The notes: generated by a model from the letters alone, not told the origin. 64,000 nt of DNA from Streptomyces sp. I6 (GCA_003725745.1 RHDP01000001.1:3425001-3489000); one strand, 5' to 3'; shown: positions 27,664 through 36,903, counted from the first letter of the stretch. Numbers and translations: made by a program.

Positions 27664-28194
27664 TCAGCGGGCCGGGTCGGGATCCAGGTCCGTCTCCTCG
27701 AAGACCAGCAGCGTGCGCGTGGACAGCACCTCGGGGATCGCCTGGAGCCTGGTCAGTACGAGTTCCCGCAGGGTGCGGTTGTCCGGTGTGTGGACCAGGA
27801 GCAGTACGTCGAAGTCGCCGCTGACCAGCGCTATGTGGGCCGCCCCCGGCAGCGCCTGGAGCTGCTTGCGCACCGTCCGCCACGAGTTCTGGACGATCTT
27901 GAGGGTGATGTAGGCGGAGGCGCCGTGGCCGGCGCGCTCGTGGTTCACGCGTGCGCTGAAGCCCCGGATCACCCCGTCGTCGATCAGCCGGTTGATGCGG
28001 GCGTACGCGTTGGCCCGCGACACATGGACGCGTTCGGCGACGGAGCGTATCGAGGCCCGCCCGTCGGTCTGGAGGATGCGGAGGATGTCGCGGTCGATCG
28101 CGTCCAGGTTGCGCGGCGGCGGCCCCTGGTCCGCACCGGGCACCGCCTCCCAGGCCGTGCGGTCCCCGCCGTCGGCCATTTGTTCAGCTGTCAC
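27664..28194 (-). CDS. AsnC/Lrp-family transcriptional regulator (BkdR-like)
   Basis: About 176 residues. N-terminal winged helix-turn-helix (LDAIDRDILRILQTDGRASI, SVAERVHVSRANAYARINRL) and a C-terminal RAM/ligand domain (ALVSGDFDVLLLVHTPD). AsnC/Lrp regulators often bind branched-chain amino acids, and one next to a bkd operon is the usual bkdR arrangement. It is divergent from the dehydrogenase operon at 28378. I chose GTG 28194 because GGAAAGG lies eight bases upstream; GTG 28203 is an alternative. Confidence 0.9.
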   Translation of the reverse strand: MTAEQMADGGDRTAWEAVPGADQGPPPRNLDAIDRDILRILQTDGRASIRSVAERVHVSRANAYARINRLIDDGVIRGFSARVNHERAGHGASAYITLKIVQNSWRTVRKQLQALPGAAHIALVSGDFDVLLLVHTPDNRTLRELVLTRLQAIPEVLSTRTLLVFEETDLDPDPAR

Positions 28195-28237
28195 GTCCCC
28201 CACCTTTCCGCCGTGGACGACCTGCTCCTATCCCAGG

Positions 28238-28261
28238 CTGTGGAGAACCGTTTGTCCACAG
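28238..28261. promoter_or_regulatory. Inverted repeat in bkdR-bkd divergent region
   Basis: CTGTGGA and TCCACAG form perfect 7-base arms with a 10-base spacer, overlapping the -35 of the operon promoter. This is the size and place expected for an AsnC/Lrp-type site that regulates both divergent genes. No binding data. Confidence 0.45.
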
Positions 28262-28281
28262 GCTGAAGGTGCCTGTAGCCA
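28252..28281 (+). promoter_or_regulatory. Promoter of first bkd operon
   Basis: -35 TTGTCC (28252-28257) and -10 TAGCCA (28276-28281) with an 18-base spacer. The -35 has the same sequence as that of the paaN promoter. The TetR-type operator at 28295-28312 begins 14 bases after the -10, over the expected start point. Confidence 0.5.
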
Positions 28282-28294
28282 AAATGCGCCCACG

Positions 28295-28312
28295 ACCGAA
28301 CAATCGGTAGGT
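28295..28312. promoter_or_regulatory. TetR-type operator, bkd operon leader (site 3)
   Basis: ACCGAACAATCGGTAGGT matches the minus-strand form of the paaA site at 16 of 18 positions. It sits just downstream of the proposed bkd promoter, a position suited to repression. Weaker than sites 1 and 2 but its location in an intergenic promoter region makes chance less likely. Confidence 0.6.
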
Positions 28313-28377
28313 GAGGCGCCTCACACTCCGCGCCCTTCACGGGTCCTTATGCCCGCTCCCACGAGGAGGTGCTCGCG

Positions 28378-29544
28378 TTGAAGAAGAGCAGCATGACGGT
28401 CCAGGAGCGGCCGGGTGCGGCCTACCGGCCCACCCCGCCGCCCGCCTGGAAGCCGCGCACCGACCCTGCGCCGCTGCTTCCCGACCCGGAGCCGTACCGG
28501 GTCCTCGGCACCGACGCCGCGGCCGGGGCCGACCCCGAGCTGCTTCTGCGGCTGTACGCGGAGCTGGTCCGCGGCCGCAGGTACAACGCGCAGGCGACCG
28601 CCCTCACCAAGCAGGGCAGGCTCGCCGTCTATCCGTCGAGCACCGGCCAGGAGGCCTGCCAGGTCGCCGCCGCCCTCGCCCTGGAGCAGCGCGACTGGCT
28701 GTTCCCCAGCTACCGGGACACCCTCGCAGCGGTCGCCCGAGGCCTCGACCCCGTCCAGGCGCTGACGCTGCTGCGCGGTGACTGGCACACCGGCTACGAC
28801 CCGCACGAGCACCGCATCGCGCCGCTGTCCACCCCGCTCGCCACCCAGCTTCCGCACGCCGTGGGTCTGGCCCATGCCGCGCGTCTCAAGGGCGACGACG
28901 TCGTGGCGCTCGCCATGGTCGGGGACGGCGGCACCAGCGAGGGCGACTTCCACGAGGCACTCAACTTCGCCGCCGTCTGGCGGGCGCCCGTCGTCTTCCT
29001 CGTGCAGAACAACGGGTTCGCGATCTCCGTGCCCCTCTCCAAGCAGACCGCCGCACCGTCCCTCGCGCACAAGGCGGTGGGATACGGAATGCCCGGCCGG
29101 CTCGTCGACGGCAACGACGCGGCCGCGGTGCACGAGGTGGTCGGCGGAGCGGTCGCCCGGGCCCGCCGGGGCGGCGGGCCCACCCTCGTCGAGGCGATCA
29201 CCTACCGCATCGACGCGCACACCAACGCCGACGACGCGACCCGGTACCGGGGCGACAGCGAGGTCGAGACCTGGCGTGAGCACGACCCGATCCGGCTGCT
29301 GGAGACGGAGCTGACCGGCCGAGGGCTGCTCGACGAGGACGTGGTAGGGGCCGCTGCCGAGGAGGCCGAGGCGATGGCCGCGCGGTTGAGGGAGCGGATG
29401 AACGCGGATCCCGTGCTGCACCCGATGGACCTGTTCGAGCACGTCTACGCCGAGCAGACCGGCCAGCTGCGGGAGCAGGCCGCGCAGCTGCGGGCCGAGC
29501 TGGAGGCCGAGGGCGCCGAGGGCGCGGAGGGCGACGCACGATGA
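28378..29544 (+). CDS. bkdA: Branched-chain 2-oxoacid dehydrogenase E1 alpha subunit
   Basis: About 388 residues. The thiamine-diphosphate motif is GDGGTSEGDFHEALNF ending at QNN, and TYRIDAHTNADDATRYR is the phosphorylation-loop-like segment of E1 alpha. With E1 beta it decarboxylates 2-oxoacids from Val, Leu and Ile to make acyl-CoA, the starters for branched fatty acids and polyketides. TTG 28378 follows GAGGAGG (28363-28369) at a good spacing; ATG 28393 (MTVQERPG) matches remembered S. avermitilis homologues and is an equal alternative. Stop overlaps the E1 beta start (ATGA). Confidence 0.93.
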   Translation: MKKSSMTVQERPGAAYRPTPPPAWKPRTDPAPLLPDPEPYRVLGTDAAAGADPELLLRLYAELVRGRRYNAQATALTKQGRLAVYPSSTGQEACQVAAALALEQRDWLFPSYRDTLAAVARGLDPVQALTLLRGDWHTGYDPHEHRIAPLSTPLATQLPHAVGLAHAARLKGDDVVALAMVGDGGTSEGDFHEALNFAAVWRAPVVFLVQNNGFAISVPLSKQTAAPSLAHKAVGYGMPGRLVDGNDAAAVHEVVGGAVARARRGGGPTLVEAITYRIDAHTNADDATRYRGDSEVETWREHDPIRLLETELTGRGLLDEDVVGAAAEEAEAMAARLRERMNADPVLHPMDLFEHVYAEQTGQLREQAAQLRAELEAEGAEGAEGDAR

Positions 29545-30554
29545 GCACGGCAACCGCACGGCAGGCCAAGCCCGCCACGATGGCGCAGGCCCTTCAGCGG
29601 GCGATGCGCGACGCCATGGCCGAGGACCCGGCCGTCCACGTCATGGGTGAGGACGTCGGCACTCTCGGCGGGGTCTTCCGGGTCACGGACGGCCTCGCCA
29701 AGGAATTCGGCGAGGACCGGTGCACGGACACCCCGCTGGCCGAGGCGGGCATCCTCGGGACGGCCGTCGGCATGGCGATGTACGGGCTGCGCCCCGTCGT
29801 CGAGATGCAGTTCGACGCATTCGCCTACCCGGCGTTCGAGCAGCTGATCAGCCATGTGTCCCGGATGCGCAACAGGACGCGCGGGGCGATGCCGCTGCCG
29901 ATCACCGTGCGGGTCCCCTACGGCGGGGGAATCGGAGGTGTCGAGCACCACAGCGATTCCTCCGAGGCGTACTACATGGCCACTCCGGGGCTGCACGTCG
30001 TCACCCCGGCGACGGTCGAGGACGCCTACGGACTGCTGCGGGAGGCCATCGCCTCCGACGACCCGGTGGTCTTCCTGGAGCCGAAGCGGCTTTACTGGTC
30101 CAAGGCCGACTGGTCGCCGGACGCCCCGGCGGCCGTGGAACCGATCGGCCGTGCGGTGGTGCGTCGCACGGGGCGCAGCGCCACGCTCATCACCTACGGC
30201 CCCTCGGTGCCGGTCTGCATGGAGGCGGCCGAGGCGGCCGAGGCCGAAGGCTGGGACCTGGAGGTCGTGGATCTGCGTTCACTCGTGCCCTTCGACGACG
30301 AGACCGTGTGCGCGTCCGTGCGCCGCACGGGCAGGGCCGTCGTCGTCCACGAGTCGACGGGCTTCGGCGGGCCGGGCGGCGAGATAGCGGCGAGGGTGAC
30401 GGAGCGCTGTTTCCACCACCTCGAGGCCCCCGTCCTGAGGGTGGCCGGTTTCGACATCCCCTATCCGCCGCCGATGCTGGAGCGTCACCACCTGCCGGGT
30501 GTGGATCGGGTGCTGGACGCCGTGGCACGGCTGCAGTGGGAGGCGGAGAGCTGA
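29541..30554 (+). CDS. bkdB: Branched-chain 2-oxoacid dehydrogenase E1 beta subunit
   Basis: A 337-residue transketolase-like E1 beta. Family landmarks: MGEDVGTLGGVFRVTDGL, TPLAEAGILG, RVPYGGGIGGVEHHSDSSE and the C-terminal transketolase domain (LITYGPSVPVCMEAAEAAE). It forms the active site with E1 alpha. The ATG start overlaps the E1 alpha stop, and its stop touches the E2 start at 30554. Confidence 0.95.
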   Translation: MSTATARQAKPATMAQALQRAMRDAMAEDPAVHVMGEDVGTLGGVFRVTDGLAKEFGEDRCTDTPLAEAGILGTAVGMAMYGLRPVVEMQFDAFAYPAFEQLISHVSRMRNRTRGAMPLPITVRVPYGGGIGGVEHHSDSSEAYYMATPGLHVVTPATVEDAYGLLREAIASDDPVVFLEPKRLYWSKADWSPDAPAAVEPIGRAVVRRTGRSATLITYGPSVPVCMEAAEAAEAEGWDLEVVDLRSLVPFDDETVCASVRRTGRAVVVHESTGFGGPGGEIAARVTERCFHHLEAPVLRVAGFDIPYPPPMLERHHLPGVDRVLDAVARLQWEAES

Positions 30555-32202
30555 TGGCCCAGGTGCTCGAATTCAGGCTGCCGGACCTCGGTGAGGGCCT
30601 GACCGAGGCGGAGATCGTCCGCTGGATGGTGGACGTGGGCGACGTCGTCGCGGTCGACCAGCCGGTCGTCGAGGTCGAGACGGCCAAGGCGATGGTCGAG
30701 GTGCCCTGCCCGTACGCGGGCGTGGTCACGGCGCGCTTCGGTGAAGAAGGGGCGGAGCTCCCCGTCGGCGCTCCCCTGCTCACCGTCGCGGTGGGCGCCA
30801 CGGAGCCCGGCTCCGCAGAGGGCGCGGGTACCGCCGGGGACGCAGGTTCCGCCGCTTCCGCCACGAGCCCGGCGGAGGAGACCTCCGGCAATGTCCTCGT
30901 GGGCTACGGGACGGGTGCTCGGGCGGCACGCCGCCGGAGGGTCCGCCCCGCGCCGCCGGCGGGCCCGGACCGCTCGGGCCGCCCCGGGTACGGGGCCGGC
31001 GGCGACTCCCCTGCCCCAAGCGGTCCGGGGCCCGTCGCCTCCGCCGCCGGACCGGTGCCCGAGCCGGTGCGCGGGGGGACGCCCGGGGGACCTCCGGGCC
31101 GTCCTCCGCGGCGCGTGAACCGGTGTGGGACAGCGCCGTGGAGAGCCCGGCGCCCGACGCGCCGCGCGGTATCCCCGCGATGGGGGACGCCGTCCTCGAC
31201 ACCGTCCCGTCCGCCCACGAGGGTCCTGTCGCGGTCATCTCGCCCCTGGTGCGGCGCCTGGCCCGGGACAACGGGGTCGATCTGCGGACGCTGCGCGGAT
31301 CCGGGCCGGACGGGCTGATCCTCCGCGTGGACGTGGAACACGCCGTACGGGTCAGGGCCGGCGCGCCCGAGCAGCATGTCGCGCCCCAGCCGCCCCAGCC
31401 GTCAGCGCCGGTCCCCGTCGCCGCTCCCGGACCCGTGCCGGCCCCGGCTGCTGCTACCGGTTCCGCGCCGGCCCGGGTCACCGCTCCCGGGGCCGCGCCG
31501 GCGCCGGCGGCCGCCGGTGAGCGGATCCCGCTGCGCGGGGTGCGCGGCGCGGTCGCGGACAAGCTGTCCCGCAGCCGCCGCGAGATCCCGGACGCGACCT
31601 GCTGGGTCGACGCGGACGCCACCGAACTCATGACCGCCCGACAGGCCATGAACGCGGCGGGCGGCCCGAAGATCTCGCTGCTCGCCTTGCTGGCACGCAT
31701 CTGCACGGCGGCGCTCGCCCGCTATCCCGAACTCAACTCGACGGTGGACCCGGAAGCCCGGGAGATCGTGCGGATACCCGAGGTCCGCCTCGGCTTCGCG
31801 GCCCAGACCGACCGGGGTCTGGTCGTCCCCGTCGTCCGCGACGCGGGGAACCGCACGGCCGAATCGCTCACCGAGGAGTTCGCGCGGCTTACCGGCAAGG
31901 CCCGCCAGGGCACTCTCACCCCGGCCGACCTCACCGGTGGCACGTTCACGCTGAACAACTACGGGGTGTTCGGGGTCGACGGCTCCACGCCGATCATCAA
32001 CCACCCGGAGGCGGCCATGCTCGGCGTCGGCCGCATCGTGCCCAAGCCCTGGGTGCACGAGGGGCAGCTCGCCGTCCGCCGGGTCGTCCAGCTCTCGCTC
32101 ACCTTCGACCACCGGGTGTGCGACGGCGGTACGGCCGGCGGCTTCCTGAGGTATGTGGCGGACTGTGTGGAGCAGCCCGCGGTACTGCTGCGCACCCTGT
32201 GA
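30554..32202 (+). CDS. bkdC: Branched-chain 2-oxoacid dehydrogenase E2 (lipoamide acyltransferase; one frame break)
   Basis: About 549 residues after joining a break near 31080 in G/C runs of the linker. Order: one lipoyl domain (about 1-80, lipoyl Lys in VETAKAMVEVP), a Pro/Ala/Gly linker, a peripheral-subunit-binding domain (ISPLVRRLARDNGVDLRTL), a second Ala/Pro linker, and the catalytic acyltransferase domain with FDHRVCDGG (His-Asp). No E3 (lipoamide dehydrogenase) gene follows, so the shared E3 must be elsewhere. Third gene of the operon. Confidence 0.92.
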
Positions 32203-32292
32203 TCCCGTCGTGATCCCCCGGTGAGTGCGGCAGACCGCGCATCCCCGGGGCCGGCTGGTTCCGTGTCGGCGGTCACGGCCCATACTTCTGGG

Positions 32293-33249
32293 GTGACTGC
32301 CGATGCGGAAGCGGAATACGACGTCATCGTGCTCGCCGGAGGTGGCGCCAGGCGCCTTGGCGGGGCGGACAAGCCGGGGGTGACCGTCGGGGGCCGGACA
32401 CTGCTCGACCGGGTCCTGACGGCAAGCCGGGGCGCCCGGCGTCAGATCGTGGTCGGCGGGCGCCGCCCCACCGCGCGGCCGGTGATCTGGACGCTTGAGA
32501 TCCCGCCGGGCGGCGGGCCGCTCGCCGCGCTCCACGCGGGGCTCCGCCATTCCCGCGCGTCCACCGTCGTCGTGCTCTCCGCGGATCTCCCCTTCCTCGA
32601 CGGCACGGCCGTACGACGGCTGCTCGCAGCCCTGGGTTCCGGCGGGCGGGAGGGTGTGCTCCTCGTCGATGCCGACGGACGGGACCAGCCGCTCGTCGCG
32701 GCGTACCGCGCGGAGCCGATCCGACGCGAACTGGCACTGATCGCCGCCGAGCACGGCGGTCTCTCCGGGCTGCCGCTGCGGCTGCTGACCGGCCAACTCG
32801 ACCTCGACCGGGTGGCCGCCGAACCGCTCGCCGCGTACGACTGCGACACCTGGGAGGACATTGTCACGGCCCGGGCCAGGATCAGGGAGCATGGGAATGT
32901 GCTGGATGAATGGATTACCTCGGTGAAGGACGAACTCGGCATCGACCTCGAGGTGGACACGGGTCTGCTGCTCGACCTCGCCCGGGACGCCGCCCACGGT
33001 GTCGCCCGGCCCGCCGCTCCGCTGACCACCTTCCTGGTCGGCTACGCGGCGGCCAGGGCGGGTGGGGACGGTGCCCAGGCGGTCGCCGAGGCCGCCCGCA
33101 GGGCGGCGGCCCTCGCGGAGCGCTGGGCCGCAGAGGCCGCCGAGGCAGAGGCCGCCGACGACGAGGCAGCGGCCGGCCCGGGTGGGTCGGATGACCGCGA
33201 GGCCGGCCGGAACGGTCCGGCCCGGAGTGACGAGGGCGGCAGCCGATGA
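32293..33249 (+). CDS. mobA: Molybdenum cofactor guanylyltransferase MobA fused to DUF6457
   Basis: About 318 residues. N-terminal nucleotidyltransferase domain (1-195) with IVLAGGGARRLGGADKP, ADLPFLDG and DADGRDQPLVAAY, the MobA signature. C-terminal part (WITSVKDELGIDLEVDTGLL onward) is a DUF6457 domain with an Ala/Glu-rich tail. MobA adds GMP to molybdopterin. GTG 32293 is chosen because the domain begins 15 residues later and a -10-like CATACT lies six bases before it (leaderless). Overlaps moeA by ATGA. Confidence 0.88.
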   Translation: MTADAEAEYDVIVLAGGGARRLGGADKPGVTVGGRTLLDRVLTASRGARRQIVVGGRRPTARPVIWTLEIPPGGGPLAALHAGLRHSRASTVVVLSADLPFLDGTAVRRLLAALGSGGREGVLLVDADGRDQPLVAAYRAEPIRRELALIAAEHGGLSGLPLRLLTGQLDLDRVAAEPLAAYDCDTWEDIVTARARIREHGNVLDEWITSVKDELGIDLEVDTGLLLDLARDAAHGVARPAAPLTTFLVGYAAARAGGDGAQAVAEAARRAAALAERWAAEAAEAEAADDEAAAGPGGSDDREAGRNGPARSDEGGSR

Positions 33250-34676
33250 CAGCGCAGGAGCACGAGCTCGGCGCCGCCGCCCCGGGGCACGGCGGCACCG
33301 AGGAGCCGGCGACCGATCCCGTGCCCCACGGCAGGTCCGCTGACCGCGCCCCCGCGCCGGTGGCGGAGGGCGACGACGGTGTCGAGGACGCCCTGGCACT
33401 GCTGGGGACGCGGCCGGCGTCGCACCGGAACCACGGTGCCCCCGCGCCTGGTCAGGACGCTCCGGCCGGACGGCATCGCGGCATGCCGTGGGAGGAGGCC
33501 CGCGCCCTGGCATCGCGCGCCGGACGCGCCGGTGTGCTGCGCACCCGCCGCGACCCCCTCCCCGCCTCCCTCGGCCGGGTGCTCGCCACTCCGCTCATGG
33601 CGCTCGTCGACCTGCCGTCGTTCGACACGTCCGCCATGGACGGCTGGGCGGTCGCAGGCCCCGGACCGTGGACGGTGGCGTCCGATGGGAGCGGCATCCT
33701 CGCCGGGCACGGAGGGGCGGAGACCCTCGTGGACGGCACTGCCGTACGGATCGCGACCGGCGCCCGGGTTCCGCCCGGCGCGACCGCGGTGATCCGCAGC
33801 GAGTGCGCCAGGGCCGACCGCGCCGGCCGGGTGCACGCCCTGCGCCAGGTGATGCACGGTCAGGACATCAGACCGCGCGGCCAGGAATGCCGTTCCGGCG
33901 ATCAGCTGCTGCCCGCCGGGACGCTGGTGACCCCCGCCGTGCTCGGCCTCGCCGCCGCGGCCGGCTGCGACGAACTGCTCACGGTGGTCCGTCCGAAGGT
34001 GGAGGTACTCGTTCTCGGCGACGAGCTGCTCACCGAAGGGCTGCCCCATGACGGGCTGATCCGTGATGCCCTCGGGCCGATGATCGGTCCCTGGCTGCGG
34101 GCCCTCGGAGCCGAGGTGACCGGTACCCGCAGGGTCGGCGACGACGCCGACGCACTGCGGAGGACCGTCACCGAATCGGATGCCGACCTGGTGATCACCA
34201 CGGGCGGTACGGCCGCGGGACCGGTCGACCATGTCCACCCCATGCTCAGCAAGGCGGGTGCCGAGCTGCTGGTCGACGGAGTCGCCGTACGGCCCGGGCA
34301 CCCGATGCTGCTGGCCGGGCTGGAGGCGGGCAGGCACCTGGTGGGACTTCCCGGCAATCCGCTCGCTGCCGTCTCCGGGCTGCTCACCCTCGCGGAACCC
34401 CTGCTGAGGCAGCGTTCCGGGCAGGCAACCCCGGCACCGTATCGCGCGTCCCTGAGGGACGAGGTTCATGGTCATCCGCAGGACACCCGGCTGGTGCCGG
34501 TGGTGCATCGCGGCGACCAGGTCGTGCCGCTGCACTTCAGCGGTCCGGCCATGCTACGGGGCATCGCCGCCGCGCACGGTCTCGCCGTCGTGCCTCCCGG
34601 GGGAGGGCGGCCCGGCGACGAGCTGGAGATCCTCGACCTGCCCTGGCCGCCGAGCTCCGAAGGGTGTTTCACGTGA
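33246..34676 (+). CDS. moeA: Molybdopterin molybdenumtransferase MoeA
   Basis: A 476-residue MoeA. After a roughly 75-residue low-complexity N-terminus come the MoeA domains: MALVDLPSFDTSAMDGWAV, RIATGARVPPGA, TTGGTAAGPVDHV (molybdopterin-binding loop) and GLPGNPLAAV. MoeA inserts molybdate into adenylated molybdopterin. Overlap with mobA shows a Moco maturation pair. Its last codons (GCFT) are encoded by the parS palindrome at 34666-34679. Confidence 0.95.
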   Translation: MTAQEHELGAAAPGHGGTEEPATDPVPHGRSADRAPAPVAEGDDGVEDALALLGTRPASHRNHGAPAPGQDAPAGRHRGMPWEEARALASRAGRAGVLRTRRDPLPASLGRVLATPLMALVDLPSFDTSAMDGWAVAGPGPWTVASDGSGILAGHGGAETLVDGTAVRIATGARVPPGATAVIRSECARADRAGRVHALRQVMHGQDIRPRGQECRSGDQLLPAGTLVTPAVLGLAAAAGCDELLTVVRPKVEVLVLGDELLTEGLPHDGLIRDALGPMIGPWLRALGAEVTGTRRVGDDADALRRTVTESDADLVITTGGTAAGPVDHVHPMLSKAGAELLVDGVAVRPGHPMLLAGLEAGRHLVGLPGNPLAAVSGLLTLAEPLLRQRSGQATPAPYRASLRDEVHGHPQDTRLVPVVHRGDQVVPLHFSGPAMLRGIAAAHGLAVVPPGGGRPGDELEILDLPWPPSSEGCFT

Positions 34677-35689
34677 AACTTCCCGGCCATGACGCCATGG
34701 CCCGGCAAGCGGACGAGCAGATCGCCGCCTCACGGGTACACCTGCCCAAGCAGACCGTCGAAAGGCCACTGCGGCAGGTCACCAAGCGGCTGCTGCTCGC
34801 CCTGAGCGTCCTTGTGCTGACGGTCCTCATCGTCTGGCTCGACCGCGGCGGCTACTACGACAACGCGGACCAGAAGGTCGACTTCCTCGACGCCGTCTAC
34901 TACTCCACGGTGACGCTCTCGACCACGGGCTACGGCGACATCGTTCCGCAGAGCGACACCGCCCGCCTGGTCAATGTGCTGCTGGTGACACCGCTGCGCG
35001 TGCTCTTCCTGATCATTCTGGTCGGTACCACTCTCGAGGTCCTCACCGAGAGGACCCGGGAGGAGTGGCGGCTGAACCGTTGGAGGTCCACCTTGCGTGA
35101 CCACACTGTCGTCATCGGCTTCGGCACCAAGGGGCGCTCCGCGCTGCTGACCCTGTGTGCGACGGGCCTTCAGAAGTCGCAGATCGTCATCGTCGACCCG
35201 AGCTCGAAGGTGGTCGAGGCGGCGAACGCGGACGGATTCGCCGGTGTCATCGGTGACGCGACGCGCAGTGATGTGCTGCTCCGTGCCGAGGTTCAGCGGG
35301 CACGGCAGATCATCATCGCCACCCAGCGCGATGACACCGCGGTCCTGGTCGCGCTCACCGCACGGCAGCTCAACCGGGGCGCGAAGATCGTGGCAGCGGT
35401 CCGGGAGGAGGAGAACGCCCCGCTCCTGCGCCAGTCGGGCGCCGATGCCGTGATCACCAGCGCCAGCGCGGCCGGCCGGCTCCTCGGACTCTCGGTGCTC
35501 AGCCCGTACGCGGGCACGGTGCTGGAGGACCTGATCCAGCAGGGCACCGGACTCGACATCGTCGAGCGCCCGGTGATAAAGAGCGAGGTCGGCAAGAGCG
35601 TCAGGGAGACGGAAGACCTGGTCGTAAGCGTGCTGCGCGGGCACCGGCTGCTCGGTTACGACGACCCCAGGCCAGCCCCCTCCAGCTGA
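34664..35689 (+). CDS. Potassium channel with RCK (TrkA-N) domain
   Basis: A 341-residue two-helix ion channel: TM1 about 43-59, pore loop with selectivity filter TTGYGD (87-92), TM2 about 103-123, then a cytoplasmic RCK domain (about 138-260, VVIGFGTKGRSALL) and a TrkA-C-like end. The earliest start, GTG 34664, lies inside the parS palindrome and overlaps moeA; ATG 34697 (MARQADEQ) is an alternative that leaves parS outside the gene. Regulates potassium flux; ligand unknown. Confidence 0.93.
   Translation: MFHVKLPGHDAMARQADEQIAASRVHLPKQTVERPLRQVTKRLLLALSVLVLTVLIVWLDRGGYYDNADQKVDFLDAVYYSTVTLSTTGYGDIVPQSDTARLVNVLLVTPLRVLFLIILVGTTLEVLTERTREEWRLNRWRSTLRDHTVVIGFGTKGRSALLTLCATGLQKSQIVIVDPSSKVVEAANADGFAGVIGDATRSDVLLRAEVQRARQIIIATQRDDTAVLVALTARQLNRGAKIVAAVREEENAPLLRQSGADAVITSASAAGRLLGLSVLSPYAGTVLEDLIQQGTGLDIVERPVIKSEVGKSVRETEDLVVSVLRGHRLLGYDDPRPAPSS
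34666..34679. other. parS centromere site (ParB-binding)
   Basis: GTTTCACGTGAAAC is an exact 14-bp palindrome identical to the core of the Streptomyces parS sequence. It lies where the end of moeA overlaps the channel gene. ParB binds clusters of parS sites around oriC and, with ParA, segregates chromosomes into spores. I found one copy in the window. It indicates an origin-proximal location. Confidence 0.9.
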
Positions 35690-35782
35690 CGGACCGGCTC
35701 ATCACCATCGTGCGGGCGGTGAACGCACCCCCTGGAGCGGTGCGGGGCAGTGGTGGCAGCAAGCCGGAGTAGCCTCGCGGCC

Positions 35783-36775
35783 ATGCATGCGATCACGATT
35801 CCCGAACCCGGTGGTCCCGAGGCGCTGGTCTGGGCGGAGGCGCCGGACCCCGAACCCGGCCAGGGAGAGGTTCTCGTCGGGGTTGCCGCGAGCGCGGTCA
35901 ATCGCGCCGACATCCTCCAGCGGCAGGGCTTCTACGACCCACCACCCGGCGCGTCCCCGTACCCGGGGCTCGAATGCTCGGGCCGGATCCTGTCCGTCGG
36001 CCCGGGAGTGTCCGGATGGAGCGAGGGCGACGAGGTGTGCGCGCTGCTGTCGGGCGGCGGATACGCGGAGAAGGCGGCCGTGCCGGCCGGTCAGCTGCTG
36101 CCGGTACCCAGGGGCCTCGACCCGGTCACGGCGGCGGCCCTGCCCGAGGTCACGTGCACCGTCTGGTCCAACGTGTTCATGGTCGCCCATCTGCGGCCCG
36201 CCGAGACGCTGCTGGTGCACGGCGGCGCCAGCGGGATCGGCACGATGGCCATCCAGCTGGCGAAGGCCGTGGGGGCACGCGTCGCCGTCACCGCCGGAGG
36301 GCCGGAGAAGCTGGCGCGCTGCGCCGAGCTGGGCGCCGACATCCTGATCGACTACCGCGAGCAGGACTTCGTCGAAGAACTGCGCAAGGCGACGGACGGG
36401 GCGGGGGCCGACGTCATTCTCGACATCATCGGTGCCAAGTACCTGGACAGGAACGTGCGTGCGCTCGCCGCCAACGGACGTCTGGCCGTGATCGGACTTC
36501 AGGGCGGAGTGAAGGGCGAGCTGAACCTCGGGATGCTGCTCGGCAAGCGGGCCGCGGTGACCGCGACATCGCTGCGCGGGCGGCCGCCGCAGGAGAAGGC
36601 GGCGATCGTCGCCGCGGTGCGGGAGCACGTCTGGCCGCTCATCGAGGCGGGAACGGTGAAGCCCGTGGTGGACCGTGTGCTGCCGATGCCGGAGGCGGCG
36701 GAGGCCCACCGGACCCTGGAGTCAGGCGCCCATGTGGGCAAGGTACTGCTGGTGGCGCCCGCCGGTCGTCGCTGA
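35783..36775 (+). CDS. NAD(P)H:quinone oxidoreductase, zinc-independent MDR family
   Basis: A 330-residue medium-chain dehydrogenase/reductase of the quinone oxidoreductase group. The NADPH-binding motif is VHGGASGIGTMAIQLAK, with SAVNRADILQRQGFYDPPPG near the N-terminus. Zinc-ligand cysteines are absent. A -10-like TAGCCT (35770-35775) lies seven bases before the ATG and no ribosome site is present, so a leaderless message is likely. Confidence 0.93.
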   Translation: MHAITIPEPGGPEALVWAEAPDPEPGQGEVLVGVAASAVNRADILQRQGFYDPPPGASPYPGLECSGRILSVGPGVSGWSEGDEVCALLSGGGYAEKAAVPAGQLLPVPRGLDPVTAAALPEVTCTVWSNVFMVAHLRPAETLLVHGGASGIGTMAIQLAKAVGARVAVTAGGPEKLARCAELGADILIDYREQDFVEELRKATDGAGADVILDIIGAKYLDRNVRALAANGRLAVIGLQGGVKGELNLGMLLGKRAAVTATSLRGRPPQEKAAIVAAVREHVWPLIEAGTVKPVVDRVLPMPEAAEAHRTLESGAHVGKVLLVAPAGRR

Positions 36776-36873
36776 GCGGGGCCGGCCGGACCCCGGGCCC
36801 GGATCTCCAGGGCGGGCCTGGTGCGGTCCCCGCGAAACAGATGCTCCCGGCTCCGCCCGGCGGTGCCGGGCCT

Positions 36874-36903
36874 GCGGGCCCTGGGGCTCGCTCCAGGGCC
36901 CGC
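36874..36903. terminator. Hairpin after quinone oxidoreductase gene
   Basis: An 11-bp perfect stem (36874-36884 with 36893-36903, arm GCGGGCCCTGG) and an 8-base loop in the region between the oxidoreductase gene and the convergent bpa gene. No T run; likely a terminator for either side. The rest of the 299-base gap holds no gene. Confidence 0.6.

Noticed and set aside
28261..28330. Reading the third operator site as chance similarity
   Set aside because: Kept as a feature because it has 16 of 18 matches and lies in a divergent promoter gap, but marked with lower confidence than the other two.
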